Origin: Bryobacteraceae bacterium
GTDB lineage: Bacteria > Acidobacteriota > Terriglobia > Bryobacterales > Bryobacteraceae
Length of the DNA stretch: 64,000 bases
Assembly: GCA_947458745.1 (NCBI GenBank)
Contig: CANGYQ010000020.1
Span: 1 to 64,000, forward strand
Direction of reading: 5' to 3'
Shown in pieces: positions 18,513 to 27,177 of this stretch; the stretch's first letter is position 1, and every line of letters begins with the position of its first letter. The notes below the pieces were generated by a model. It was not told where the DNA came from. It made no database searches and saw only the letters and a list, made by a program, of their open reading frames with translations. A program made the translations under genes and the position numbers.

Positions 18513-19346
18513 ATGCGGACCTTAGCCTACGAAGTCTGGGATGTCTTTACCGCCAAGCCGCTCACCGGCAACCAATTGGGCGTTTTCCTGAACGGGCGGG
18601 GCTTTTCTGATCAGGAGATGTTCTCGTTGGCCCGGGAGTTGAACTTCTCGGAGTCGGTATTCCTGTTCGGCCAGACGCCCAAGGGCCACCGGGTTCGCAT
18701 CTTTACCGCCACCGAGGAACTGCCTTTTGCCGGACACCCATCGTTGGGGGCCGCCGCGGCCATTCGCCAGCGAATCCATGAGCAACGCATTGTGCTGGAT
18801 TTGAACGCCGGGCCGATTCCGGTGCAGTTCGATGAAACCGGGTACGGCGAAATGCAGCAGGCCGAACCCGCGTTTGCCGAGACCTACCAGAAGGACGAGA
18901 TCGCCCGCTGGATCGGCGTCTCGCCGGATGACATCACCGATCACCCGATCGAAAGCGTCTCCACCGGCCGCCCCAACATCATCGTCGGCCTGAAAACGCT
19001 GAAGGTGATCCGCGCCGTGAAGATGGATTGGGCAGCGATCGGCTCCCGCGCCTTCTACCTGCTTTCGCTCGAAACCGAGAACCCCAAGGCCCGCGCCCAC
19101 GCCCGCAAGCTGACACCGCGCCTGGAAGACCCTGCCACCGGCTCCGCCGCCGGTTGCGCGGCCGCTTGGATGGTAAAGCACGGCATCGCCAAGTCACAGG
19201 AACGCGTGCTGATCGAACAAGGCTCCGAGGTGAAACGGCCCGGAGAGTTGTTCGTCACCGCCCGCAACGACGGCGGCAAGATCACCGGCGTCCGGGTAGG
19301 CGGACACGCCGTTCGGGTGATGGCCGGAGAGCTAACGCTTCCGTAG
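18513..19346 (+). CDS. PhzF family isomerase-like protein
   Basis: 277 residues with the diaminopimelate epimerase-like double fold of the PhzF family. The signatures are ELNFSESVFLF with the catalytic Glu, LPFAGHPSLGAA and EDPATGSAAGCAA. PhzF itself isomerises a phenazine precursor, but no other phenazine gene is present, so the substrate is open. It starts one base after the previous stop, so it may be translationally coupled to the His-rich pair. Confidence 0.88.
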   Translation: MRTLAYEVWDVFTAKPLTGNQLGVFLNGRGFSDQEMFSLARELNFSESVFLFGQTPKGHRVRIFTATEELPFAGHPSLGAAAAIRQRIHEQRIVLDLNAGPIPVQFDETGYGEMQQAEPAFAETYQKDEIARWIGVSPDDITDHPIESVSTGRPNIIVGLKTLKVIRAVKMDWAAIGSRAFYLLSLETENPKARAHARKLTPRLEDPATGSAAGCAAAWMVKHGIAKSQERVLIEQGSEVKRPGELFVTARNDGGKITGVRVGGHAVRVMAGELTLP

Positions 19347-20193
19347 CTATTCCACTTCGTAGCGGAATGCGCCATCACGGCCAATGTCAGCCGGGATGGG
19401 GTACGCCGCCAGCGCCTCGGCCTCACCGCGCAGGCGCATGACACGTTCCAGCAGCTCCCGCTCTTCTTCAAAGCGGTCTTCCAGGTCGGCCAGCCGGGTT
19501 TCTTCGGTAGCCAACTGTTCGCGAAGAATGCCCAGGCGCTCCTGGTGATCACTGCCGGTGATGGTCTCCCGCTCCAACACCAGGATCTCGGTGGAGAGCG
19601 TGCTAACCCGGCGCTGGCTATCTTCAAGAGGCGGTGGGATGGAATTCAGGCCGATGGCCACACGGGCGCAAGCCGTATCGAGGACATTCACCGCCTTATC
19701 CGGCAACTGACGGCCGGTGACATAGCGGTGCGTCAGCCGGACGGCGGCATCTACTGCTTCGTCCAGCAGCCGGACACCGTGATGCTTCTCGAGCGTCGCG
19801 ACCAGCCCCCGCATCATGTCGATCGCCTGCTGTTCGCCGGGCTCTTCCACCTTGACGACCTGAAACCGCCGGGTAAGCACGGCGTCCTTCTCGAAATACC
19901 GCTTGTATTCGGCTTGCGTCGTGGCCGCGATGGTGCGCAGTTCACCTCGCGCCAGGGCCGGCTTCAGCAGGTTGGCCGCGTCGCTCTGGCCCGCCGGACC
20001 ACCGGCACCGATCATCAGGTGCGCTTCATCAATAAACAGAATCACCGGCACCGGCGAGGCCTTCACTTCGCTGATCACCGAGTTCAGCCGGTTCTCAAAC
20101 TCGCCTCGCACGCCCGCACCCGCCTGGAGCAGGCCCAGGTCCAGCGTTCGGACGCTGACATCTTTTCAGGCTGGGCGGCATGTCGCTGAGCAT
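19347..20193 (-). pseudogene. Internal fragment of a ClpV/TssH-type AAA+ ATPase
   Basis: The peptide covers the second half of the first AAA+ domain: LDLGLLQAGAG, GEFENRLNSVI, ILFIDEAHLMIGAGG (Walker B), KPALARGELRTIAATTQAEY and TRRFQVVKVEEP. It then enters the coiled middle domain and stops. The N-terminal domain, Walker A of AAA1 and the whole second AAA+ domain are missing. Upstream, PPSLK and DVSVRTLDLG lie in different frames, separated by one extra base in a four-A run (plus strand TTTT 20163-20166). GAGG.AG..DAANLLKPALARGELRTI is typical of ClpV of type VI secretion. No other secretion gene is nearby, so this is a relic. Confidence 0.8.
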
Positions 20194-20229
20194 TCTTCGG
20201 TTCCCGGAAACTACCCACTTGCAGCGTAT

Positions 20230-20433
20230 CCGCGGCGTCACGCCCCGGGACGAGTGAGCGGCAGGATCGCCCTGCCCCAGGTAAGCCTCCACTTCCGTGA
20301 TGCGGCTGCAATACGAGCCGGAGACCAGGTGCTGGCCCAACAGAGCACGGGCCACAGTGACCGGGTCACGCTCGCAAAACGATCGCGGCAGGGGGTTGAT
20401 CGGCAATGGGGTGAGCGGAGGCAATCGATCCAT
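20230..20433 (-). pseudogene. N-terminal fragment of a 3-methyladenine DNA glycosylase (AAG/Mpg type)
   Basis: The 68 codons from ATG 20431-20433 read like the start of the Mpg family: PLPRSFCERDPVTVARALLG, ITEVEAYLGQGDPAAHSSRG and then VTPR. The family continues with the catalytic and DNA-binding half, which is absent. After VTPR the frame runs into the ClpV fragment. The gene was evidently cut by a recombination event or deletion. The promoter side is intact and divergent from thpR, 23 bases away. Confidence 0.75.
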
Positions 20434-20456
20434 GCGATACCATTCTTGTTTATCCG

Positions 20457-21002
20457 ATGCGGCTGTTCTGCGGACTCGCTCTCGCCTACGAAACAAGGCG
20501 CAACCTCGAACTGATGCTCCAACACCTGCGGCCCTCCGCGTCCATCAACTGGAGCCCGCCCGAGAACTGGCACATCACCACCAAGTTTATCGGGGAGCAG
20601 CCGGAAGACCAGTTACCCGAGATCGTTCGCGCCTTGGGCAACGTGCCCGCGCCTGGTCCACTGGAAATTTCTATCGCTGGCCTGGGCTGGTTCCCCAATC
20701 CCCATCAGCCGCGTTTTCTGTTTGCGGGCGTCCAGGGTCCGGCGGCGCTGGCCGATCTGGCCCGTGAGACCGATGAGCGGCTGGCCCATGTGGGCGTACC
20801 CCGCGAAACCAAGCCCTACACCCCGCACCTCACCCTGGCCCGGATGAAGCCACCCAGCGAGATCGCTGATCTCCGCCGCGCCATTGCCGCGCTGCCGCTG
20901 GCGGACTTTGGCCGGTTTGTGGCGGCTAAACATCTGCTCTACCAAAGTAAGCTGGGGCCCAACGGCAGCCAGTACACGGTGCTGGCGGAGTTCCCCTTAT
21001 GA
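20457..21002 (+). CDS. thpR: RNA 2',3'-cyclic phosphodiesterase
   Basis: 181 residues with the two HxT motifs of the 2H phosphoesterase fold: WHITTKF near residue 40 and HLTLARM near residue 124. The family opens 2',3'-cyclic phosphate ends of RNA and is related to the old LigT name. Its stop overlaps the plsY start by 4 bases, so it is probably co-transcribed with plsY and gpsA. Confidence 0.9.
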   Translation: MRLFCGLALAYETRRNLELMLQHLRPSASINWSPPENWHITTKFIGEQPEDQLPEIVRALGNVPAPGPLEISIAGLGWFPNPHQPRFLFAGVQGPAALADLARETDERLAHVGVPRETKPYTPHLTLARMKPPSEIADLRRAIAALPLADFGRFVAAKHLLYQSKLGPNGSQYTVLAEFPL

Positions 21003-21622
21003 TCAGCGCTTCTGGCGTCCTCATTATTTGCTACCTGATCGGTGGCATACCTTTCGGTTACCTGCTGGTGAGGTGGCGGACCGGCGAAGATGTCCGCGCC
21101 AAAGGCAGCGGCAACATCGGCGCCACCAATGTCCTGCGGACCACCGGGCGCGCAATGGGCGTGGTGACCTTGCTGCTGGATATCGCCAAAGGCGCGTTCG
21201 CGGTCTGGTTGATGGATCGCACGGTGGCCGGATTAACCCCGGAGACCCAAGCGTTGTGGACCTCACTGGCGGCAGTGGTGGTGATGCTGGGCCACGGCTT
21301 TCCCGTCTTCTTGAAGTTCCAGGGAGGCAAAGCGGTGGCCAGCTTTATTGGAGCCTTCCTGTACCTGACGCCGCTGCCTCTGTTCGCGGTGCTGCTAGTG
21401 TTTGTCGCGGTGGTGTGGGTGACGCGCTACATTTCGCTGGGGTCGATACTAGCCGCCGCATTGTTCCCCTTGGCCGTCTACCTGATTCTGCACCCGGAGC
21501 CTTCGGTATTGGCGGCTTCGGCGTTCAGCGGAGCGTTCATTGTCTGGCGGCACAAGAGTAATCTGGACCGGCTCCGCGCCGGCACCGAGAACGTCTTTAC
21601 CTTCTCCAAGAAGAAAGCCTAG
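20999..21622 (+). CDS. plsY: Glycerol-3-phosphate acyltransferase PlsY
   Basis: 207 residues, integral membrane. The motifs are IGGIPFGYLLVRW, KGSGNIGATNVLRT (phosphate binding) and GHGFPVFLKFQGGKAVA. PlsY transfers acyl groups from acyl phosphate to glycerol 3-phosphate, the first step of phospholipid synthesis. It is followed 12 bases later by gpsA, which makes the glycerol 3-phosphate, so the pair supplies the start of the pathway. Confidence 0.96.
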   Translation: MISASGVLIICYLIGGIPFGYLLVRWRTGEDVRAKGSGNIGATNVLRTTGRAMGVVTLLLDIAKGAFAVWLMDRTVAGLTPETQALWTSLAAVVVMLGHGFPVFLKFQGGKAVASFIGAFLYLTPLPLFAVLLVFVAVVWVTRYISLGSILAAALFPLAVYLILHPEPSVLAASAFSGAFIVWRHKSNLDRLRAGTENVFTFSKKKA

Positions 21623-21634
21623 GGCTACCCCGGC

Positions 21635-22606
21635 ATGACCCAGTTGACGATTCTTGGTGGCGGCAGTTGGGGCACGGCTTTGGCGCTGGCTCTGGCGCCC
21701 CGATTCACTGGCGTCAGGCTATGGGTGCATGAGCCGGAGTTGGCGCGGAAGATTGATGAGACCCGGGAGAACGTCGCGTTTCTGCCCGGCTTTCCCCTGC
21801 CCCCGAACGTCTCGGTCACTTCTGAACTAACCACCGCGGGCGCGGACCTGGTGCTGGGCGTCATGCCGTCGCAGTTTGCGCGTCAGGTCTACTCCCAGCT
21901 TTCTCTGGATGTGCCGGTGGTGAGCGCCACCAAGGGCCTGGAGAAAGGGACGCTGCGGCGGATGTCGGAACTGATCGCCGAGACGCAGCCCGGCATCCCG
22001 GTGGCGGTTCTGTCCGGGCCGACATTCGCCCGTGAGATTGCCGCCGGGTTGCCCGCAGCCGCCGTCATCGCCTCCTCCGATGCCGGCTTCGCGGCCCAGG
22101 TGCAGCAAGCCTTCAGCGGACCGTCGCTGCGCCTCTACACGAACGATGACGTTTGTGGAGTTGAGCTGGGCGGAGCACTGAAGAACGTCATCGCCATTGC
22201 TGGTGGCGTCGTGCAGGGCCTTGGCTTGGGCCACAATGCACTGGCGGCGCTGATCACGCGGGGCTTGGCGGAAATCACCCGCTTGGCGGTGGCGGCCGGC
22301 GGTGACCCACGCACGCTGGCGGGATTGGCGGGCCTGGGTGATCTGGTGCTGACCTGCACGGGTGAGCTGAGCCGCAATCGCCGCGTCGGAGCGGAATTGG
22401 CCCGCGGCCGGACGCTGGCCGACATTCTGGGCAGCACCCAGATGGTGGCCGAGGGCGTGGAAACAACCGCCAGTGCCCTGGAACTGGCGCGCCGCCTGCA
22501 GGTCGAATTGCCGATCACGCAGCAGATGGACGATATGCTGCATGGCCGCCGCTCACCGGCCGAGGCCATTCGCGAGCTAATGGAACGCCGGCCGAAGGGC
22601 GAGTAA
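21635..22606 (+). CDS. gpsA: Glycerol-3-phosphate dehydrogenase [NAD(P)+]
   Basis: 323 residues. The Rossmann motif is LGGGSWGTALALALA at the N-terminus, then LSGPTFAREIAAGLPAA, and the catalytic Lys region GALKNVIAIAGGVVQGLGLG. The C-terminal helical domain includes GLGDLVLTCTGELSRNR. It reduces dihydroxyacetone phosphate to glycerol 3-phosphate for plsY. Length and motifs are complete. Confidence 0.97.
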   Translation: MTQLTILGGGSWGTALALALAPRFTGVRLWVHEPELARKIDETRENVAFLPGFPLPPNVSVTSELTTAGADLVLGVMPSQFARQVYSQLSLDVPVVSATKGLEKGTLRRMSELIAETQPGIPVAVLSGPTFAREIAAGLPAAAVIASSDAGFAAQVQQAFSGPSLRLYTNDDVCGVELGGALKNVIAIAGGVVQGLGLGHNALAALITRGLAEITRLAVAAGGDPRTLAGLAGLGDLVLTCTGELSRNRRVGAELARGRTLADILGSTQMVAEGVETTASALELARRLQVELPITQQMDDMLHGRRSPAEAIRELMERRPKGE

Positions 22607-22650
22607 GCTAGGATTTGGCCCGCCCATTCGATGCTTCGAACGATAAGCCC

Positions 22651-22717
22651 AGCCCCATGCGTCAGCTTGGGGCTATCGCGGGGGCCCAGCAGAAGCCCCA
22701 AGCTAACGCATGGGGCT
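22651..22717. repeat. REP-like palindromic element
   Basis: Two 24-base arms, 22651-22674 and 22694-22717, are reverse complements with one mismatch, around a 19-base loop. Each arm is itself palindromic at its ends (AGCCCCA and TGGGGCT), so the element can form one long hairpin or two small ones. There is no T tract, so it is not a simple terminator. It lies between gpsA and the sigma factor gene. The layout fits REP/BIME-type elements mobilised by Y1 (RAYT) transposases. Confidence 0.65.
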
Positions 22718-22765
22718 AACCGATCATCTGGTCGAAGAACTAAGGGATTAACCGGACCGTAAAAC

Positions 22766-23392
22766 ATGCCTGAGCCGCCGGAACATTTCTTAACAGAGCG
22801 TGTTCAATCGGATATGGCGGTGTCGCTGGCGTTGGAACATGACGCACAACTGATGACCCGGGTGCGCGGCGGTGATACGGCCTGCTTCGCGCTGTTGCTG
22901 GAACGGCACCGCCATCCGGTGATCCATTTCCTTTACCGGATGGTGCAGAACCAGGCCGTGGCGGAGGAATTGGCGCAGGAAGTATTTCTGCGGGTTTACC
23001 GGTCACGGGAAAGCTATGAGCCAACGGCCAAGTTCACCACCTGGCTTTACCGGATCGCCACGCATCTGGCCCTGAACTATCTGCGGGACCACCGGCGGGA
23101 GCGGGCGGAACGGTCCATGGATGTGGAAACCGAAGACGGCCCGGCGCAGCAGTTCACGGACTACCGCCCCAGTGTCGAGCAGGACCTGGTGTGGCAGTCA
23201 AAGTTGCGGGAAGTTCGCCAGGCGATTGAGCGCCTGCCCGATAAGCAAAAGGCGGCGGTGCTGATGCACAAGTATCAGGAACTGGAGTATGCCACCATCG
23301 CGCGGGTGCTGAAGTGTTCGGAGTCGGCGGTAAAGTCTTTGTTGTTCCGGGCGTACGAGACGCTCCGGATGCGGTTGTCGCACATGGCTTGA
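22766..23392 (+). CDS. RNA polymerase sigma factor, ECF/RpoE type
   Basis: 208 residues. Region 2 spans roughly residues 30-100 (HPVIHFLYRMVQNQAVAEEL, AQEVFLRVYRSRESY, FTTWLYRIATHLALNYLRD). Region 4 spans 150-205 (LPDKQKAAVLMHKYQELEYA, CSESAVKSLLFRAYETLR). It directs polymerase to a stress or envelope regulon. ATG 22814 (MAVSLALEHDAQ) is an alternative start. A zinc-type anti-sigma gene follows 32 bases later. Confidence 0.92.
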   Translation: MPEPPEHFLTERVQSDMAVSLALEHDAQLMTRVRGGDTACFALLLERHRHPVIHFLYRMVQNQAVAEELAQEVFLRVYRSRESYEPTAKFTTWLYRIATHLALNYLRDHRRERAERSMDVETEDGPAQQFTDYRPSVEQDLVWQSKLREVRQAIERLPDKQKAAVLMHKYQELEYATIARVLKCSESAVKSLLFRAYETLRMRLSHMA

Positions 23393-23424
23393 GGGAAGAC
23401 AAGACAGGTCATGGGAAGTTTGCA

Positions 23425-23943
23425 ATGAAACAGAATCGAATCGCTTGTCCGATGATCCACCCGGCCCGGCCGGAGGCGTTGCTGGATTATGTGGCCGGGC
23501 GCTTGGACACGCCCACGGCGGCGGCCCTGGAAGATCATGCCGCTGATTGCGAGGCCTGCCAGCAGTTTATTGCCGATCAGGCCGTACTGTGGCGAGAACT
23601 GGATTCGTTTACCCCGGCGGAGATTTCGCCCGGGTTTGATGAGGCGGTTTTTGCTCATGTGGCGGCGCATGACCGCGCACCCTGGTGGGTCCGCGCGTGG
23701 CGGCACGTCTTTGCCGCTGGTGAACCCGGTGCCTGGCGTCCGGCGATGGCGTTGTCCGCGGCCTGTGCGTTGGTGTTTGCGGTGGCGCTGGTCCGGCTGC
23801 CGGGAGGGCTTCCAGCGGAGCGATCAGCGGTGGTGGATCAGACGGCGACGGCTTCTTCCGTCGACGCTCGTGACGTGGAGTTGGCGGAAAGAGCGCTGGA
23901 AGATATGGAGATGCTACAGGTCGTGGCGGGAGACAAGCTTTAG
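23425..23943 (+). CDS. Anti-sigma factor with zinc-finger (ZAS-like) motif
   Basis: 172 residues from ATG 23425, supported by GGGAAG 8 bases upstream. The motif HAADCEAC (H-x3-C-x2-C) is the ZAS signature of membrane anti-sigma factors. One hydrophobic segment lies around 105-123 (PAMALSAACALVFAVALV), giving a cytoplasmic N-terminus and a short external tail. It would bind and inhibit the ECF sigma factor encoded just upstream. Confidence 0.82.
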   Translation: MKQNRIACPMIHPARPEALLDYVAGRLDTPTAAALEDHAADCEACQQFIADQAVLWRELDSFTPAEISPGFDEAVFAHVAAHDRAPWWVRAWRHVFAAGEPGAWRPAMALSAACALVFAVALVRLPGGLPAERSAVVDQTATASSVDARDVELAERALEDMEMLQVVAGDKL

Positions 23944-23967
23944 CGGCGGTCCGCTGAGCGATGGAGA

Positions 23968-24603
23968 ATGGCGAACTTTTTGACCCGGCGATTCCGTTCG
24001 ATGCCCAATGCCTTGCTGGCAGGGGCCTTGATGGGATCGGCTTGGTTGGCTGGTCCGGCTTATAGTCAGGAGCGGGAGCAGCCACCGCCGCCGCCCCGTG
24101 GTGGCCCGCGTGGTCCCGGTGGTCCGCCGCCGTGGGCGCGGCCGGGTGGCCCCGGTGGGCCGGGATTTCCCAACTTTGAAGCCATTGAGCGCCTCAACTC
24201 GATGCCGCCCGCGCAGCGCGAGCGGTTCCTGAACCGGCTGCCCCCGGAGCGGCGGCGCATGATGGAGGAGCGCATGGAGCGCTTCCGCAGCATGGCCCCG
24301 GAAGAAAAGCGAAAGCTGCGCGAGCGGATGGCTCAGTTTGAGCAGATGGATCCGGAGGAGCAGGAACGTGCCCGGCGCGCTTTCCGGCGCTTTAGTCTCA
24401 TGCCGGAAGACCGCCGCGAAGTGCTTCAGGGCGAAATGGATACGCTCCGCCGGTTGGGTCCGGAGGAGCGCCGCCGCTACATCCGGACGTCGCAGTTTCG
24501 GGACAAGTTCGCGCCGCCCGAACGGCGTCTGGTGCTGGAAATGATGGGGTTGTTCGAGCCCGGCCCAATGCAGCGGCCGCGGAACCCTGACGATCACGAA
24601 TAG
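23968..24603 (+). CDS. Secreted DUF3106 family protein, Pro/Arg-rich
   Basis: 211 residues. The signal peptide runs to GPAYS-Q. A Pro/Gly-rich stretch (about 37-70) follows, then repeated segments of the type PPAQRERFLNRLPPERRRMM, SMAPEEKRKLRERM and QMDPEEQERARRAF. These Pro-Glu-Glu helical repeats are the DUF3106 pattern, with no known function. It is the third gene behind the sigma/anti-sigma pair, 24 bases on. It may be a target or modulator of the envelope response, by analogy with CpxP/RseB-like partners. Confidence 0.75.
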   Translation: MANFLTRRFRSMPNALLAGALMGSAWLAGPAYSQEREQPPPPPRGGPRGPGGPPPWARPGGPGGPGFPNFEAIERLNSMPPAQRERFLNRLPPERRRMMEERMERFRSMAPEEKRKLRERMAQFEQMDPEEQERARRAFRRFSLMPEDRREVLQGEMDTLRRLGPEERRRYIRTSQFRDKFAPPERRLVLEMMGLFEPGPMQRPRNPDDHE

Positions 24604-24634
24604 CTCGGCTCCGCGCTGTAGCGGGCCAGCGGGC

Positions 24635-25879
24635 CTATTCGGCCTTGGCGGTCTTCTTGGGCGCGCCGCCCTCGGGCGCGGTGGCAATTCTGACCTTTAC
24701 GCCGTTGTCGAGCCTTGGCAGTTGTGACGTCGCGACTGACTCGCCGTCTTCCACCCCTTCCAGAATCTCCACTTCCTGCTCAAACCGGTCCCCCAGCTTT
24801 ACCTCGCGCGCCTCAATCTTCCCGTCCTTGATGATGTAGGTTTTGTTGGAACCCAGGATGTAGTTCACCGCCCGGGTGGGCACCAGCAGCGCCCGATCCG
24901 TCTTCTCGGTCGGGATCCGTGTCCGGGCATAGCTGCCAGGCTTCAACTGGCCGTTGGAATTGGTGATCAACGCTTCCACGATGAAGGTGCGCTTGGCTTG
25001 ATCGACGGTGGGCGAAATACGCCAGATCTTGCCTTCAAACTTACGATCCGCAAAGGCTTCCAGCGACACCTGGGCCACCTGCCCCACTTTCACCCAAGGG
25101 GCCATCCGCTCCGGCACTTCCATCCGCAGTCGCACAGGATCGGTCTTCACCAGCACCAGCAGCGGCGTGTTGGCGCGCACATACTGCCCGACGGTCACCT
25201 GGCGTTCCTTCACCGAACCGGCAAAAGGGGCCTTCACGGTGGTGTCACGCAGCTTCTTGCGCTGCAGGTCAACGATGGCTCGGAACCGTTCTACTTCCTG
25301 GATCAGATTGCGCGTCTGATTGGAGGTGGCGTCCAGCGCCGCCTGAGCGGCGTCAAAGCGGGATTTGGCTTGATCGAGATCCTGCTGGCTGCCAATGCCC
25401 TGGTCGGCTAGGTTGCGGACGCGCTTGTAGCGTTGCTCGGCATCGAACAAGTCGGCCTGGGCGCGGCGCATATCGGGCGTCTGGGCAATGTCGGCCACGC
25501 GGTCCTTTTCGTTGCGCAGGCCCAACCGCTCCATGGCCGACTTCATCTGGGCTTCGTTTTGCAACAGCAGATACCGCTGTTCTTCGTCCCCAATGTGGAC
25601 CAGAACCTGCCCTTCCTTGACGACGTCGCCCAAGTCGAAGCTGACTTTATCCACTCGGCCGTCAATCTCGGCGCTGATGATCGCCTCGTCAAACGGGAAG
25701 AGCGTGCCGATGCTATCGACAATGCGCTGCACCTCGCGCATGTGCACTTTAGCCGCCGTCACGGAGACCGGACCGGCATTCTCCTTTTTGGCTATCGGCG
25801 CTTCCTTCTTGAGGCAAGAGGAAAGCATTGCCAAAGCCAAAATCGTAAAGGGGAGGAGGCGAAGGGACAAAAATCTCAT
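24635..25879 (-). CDS. RND efflux periplasmic adaptor (membrane fusion protein)
   Basis: 414 residues. The lipoprotein signal ends LAMLSSC (lipobox), followed by KKEAPIAKK. The adaptor layout is clear: a beta-barrel/lipoyl half (DGRVDKVSFDLGDVVKEGQV), a coiled-coil hairpin at about 95-185 (EQRYKRVRNLADQGIGSQQD), the second lipoyl half (TVKAPFAGSVKERQVTVGQY), and a membrane-proximal domain. No RND pump or outer-membrane gene is next to it, so the partner is elsewhere. It converges with the DUF3106 gene. Confidence 0.9.
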   Translation of the reverse strand: MRFLSLRLLPFTILALAMLSSCLKKEAPIAKKENAGPVSVTAAKVHMREVQRIVDSIGTLFPFDEAIISAEIDGRVDKVSFDLGDVVKEGQVLVHIGDEEQRYLLLQNEAQMKSAMERLGLRNEKDRVADIAQTPDMRRAQADLFDAEQRYKRVRNLADQGIGSQQDLDQAKSRFDAAQAALDATSNQTRNLIQEVERFRAIVDLQRKKLRDTTVKAPFAGSVKERQVTVGQYVRANTPLLVLVKTDPVRLRMEVPERMAPWVKVGQVAQVSLEAFADRKFEGKIWRISPTVDQAKRTFIVEALITNSNGQLKPGSYARTRIPTEKTDRALLVPTRAVNYILGSNKTYIIKDGKIEAREVKLGDRFEQEVEILEGVEDGESVATSQLPRLDNGVKVRIATAPEGGAPKKTAKAE

Positions 25880-26005
25880 GAAGCTCGTATTATACGGCGG
25901 GTGGCCGGGCCAAGACGTTACCGGCGACGGAGAAAAAGCTTCACCGGCGTGGAACAGAGCCTATTAACCTGCCTATTTTCAAAAGGTTGCCACGCTACTG
26001 CGCCG

Positions 26006-27034
26006 CTAGTCGCTTTCGGTCTTTTCCACCAGTTTTTCGACCGTCATGGAATAGATGGCCATCTTTCCACTGCGGTCACTTTGGAAATAGATCCGTTGGC
26101 TGGAAGGTGAGAACGTGGGGTTCACCTGATCCGGCTGCGAGCAGCGGTGTTCACACAAGGCCAGTTCCCTCCGCGTCACGCGCAGCATCAGCAGAACATA
26201 CGGGGCGGCTTTGCTGCGGGAAGCGCCGACAAACACGCTGGCATCGGCGTTGCGCCCAAAGGTGATGAACTGGCTGGTTTTCGCCAACAACGTGTCGGTA
26301 TTGGTGTCTGGGGTGTGCTCCCGCAGTTCCGGCCCGGACAGGTAGGTGAAAGCGCGTCCATCCGTCGACCACTGGGGGTTCGACGTAACCGGCCCGGTCT
26401 TCAGTTTGCGCGCCGCCCCGCCCTCAAAAGTGGCCAACCATGCGCTCTCGCCATCCCGGCACAGCACGCCGGCGCGCTTGGGGCGGATCAGGGGAATGGC
26501 AGCGTCTGCCGAGACTTCCGCTAGGGCTCGGGGTATCCCTTTGGCCGCCATCGCCGCCAGCATCAGCTTGCCGCCGCCACAATAGGCAGCGTAAAGACCA
26601 TCCTCACTCACCGAAAATGGACCCACTTCAGTAGCCATCTCGCGGTCCCGCAACGTGGCCAAGCTGGTTTGCTTCAAGGTAGTGCCGTCCAGGTAGTAGA
26701 TCGACTTCTCGTCCGGGGCCAGGGTTAAGCTTTGCGGATTGAGATTCGCCGCCTCGGTCAATACCTTGGACTCACCGGTCTTGATGTCCATCCGGAGCGC
26801 TTGCATCGACCCCGGCCGGTCCGAGGCATAAACCAGGAATCCGGACCGCGAAGAGGCCGCCCGCAACCACGGTGCCGGTAGAAAGCTCGAGTACGCGGGA
26901 TCGGTCATCCGCAATACTTCCATCTCAGTTGCACCATCGGCAAACCGGGCCCGGTCAGTGGGTAGGCCTTGGCCGCGAGGCGTAGCCGCCGTCGCCGGCA
27001 TGGCCAGCAGAAATGCGCGCCGGGTTAGGGCCAT
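26006..27034 (-). CDS. Secreted WD40-like/TolB-type beta-propeller protein
   Basis: 342 residues. A Tat-like signal (MALTRRAFLLAMPATAATPR) precedes propeller repeats such as LTLAPDEKSIYYLDG, NPQWSTDGRAFTYLSG and NPTFSPSSQRIYFQSDRSGK, the PD40 pattern. The layout also resembles the oligogalacturonate lyase propeller, with a ligand-binding site made of blade loops. No catalytic residues can be named. The function is unknown, probably periplasmic. Confidence 0.7.
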   Translation of the reverse strand: MALTRRAFLLAMPATAATPRGQGLPTDRARFADGATEMEVLRMTDPAYSSFLPAPWLRAASSRSGFLVYASDRPGSMQALRMDIKTGESKVLTEAANLNPQSLTLAPDEKSIYYLDGTTLKQTSLATLRDREMATEVGPFSVSEDGLYAAYCGGGKLMLAAMAAKGIPRALAEVSADAAIPLIRPKRAGVLCRDGESAWLATFEGGAARKLKTGPVTSNPQWSTDGRAFTYLSGPELREHTPDTNTDTLLAKTSQFITFGRNADASVFVGASRSKAAPYVLLMLRVTRRELALCEHRCSQPDQVNPTFSPSSQRIYFQSDRSGKMAIYSMTVEKLVEKTESD

Positions 27035-27177
27035 GGCAACATCCTAACGCCGCCGGAAGGCAGAGCAGGGCGGGCCATGGGCAATGGATGACAAGTCACT
27101 CACCTCAATGGATGCCCGAGATGGGTGCGGCGTTTCAAGGCCTTCGCCCGAACGCCGTGCTTCAGTCAGAACTGGCG

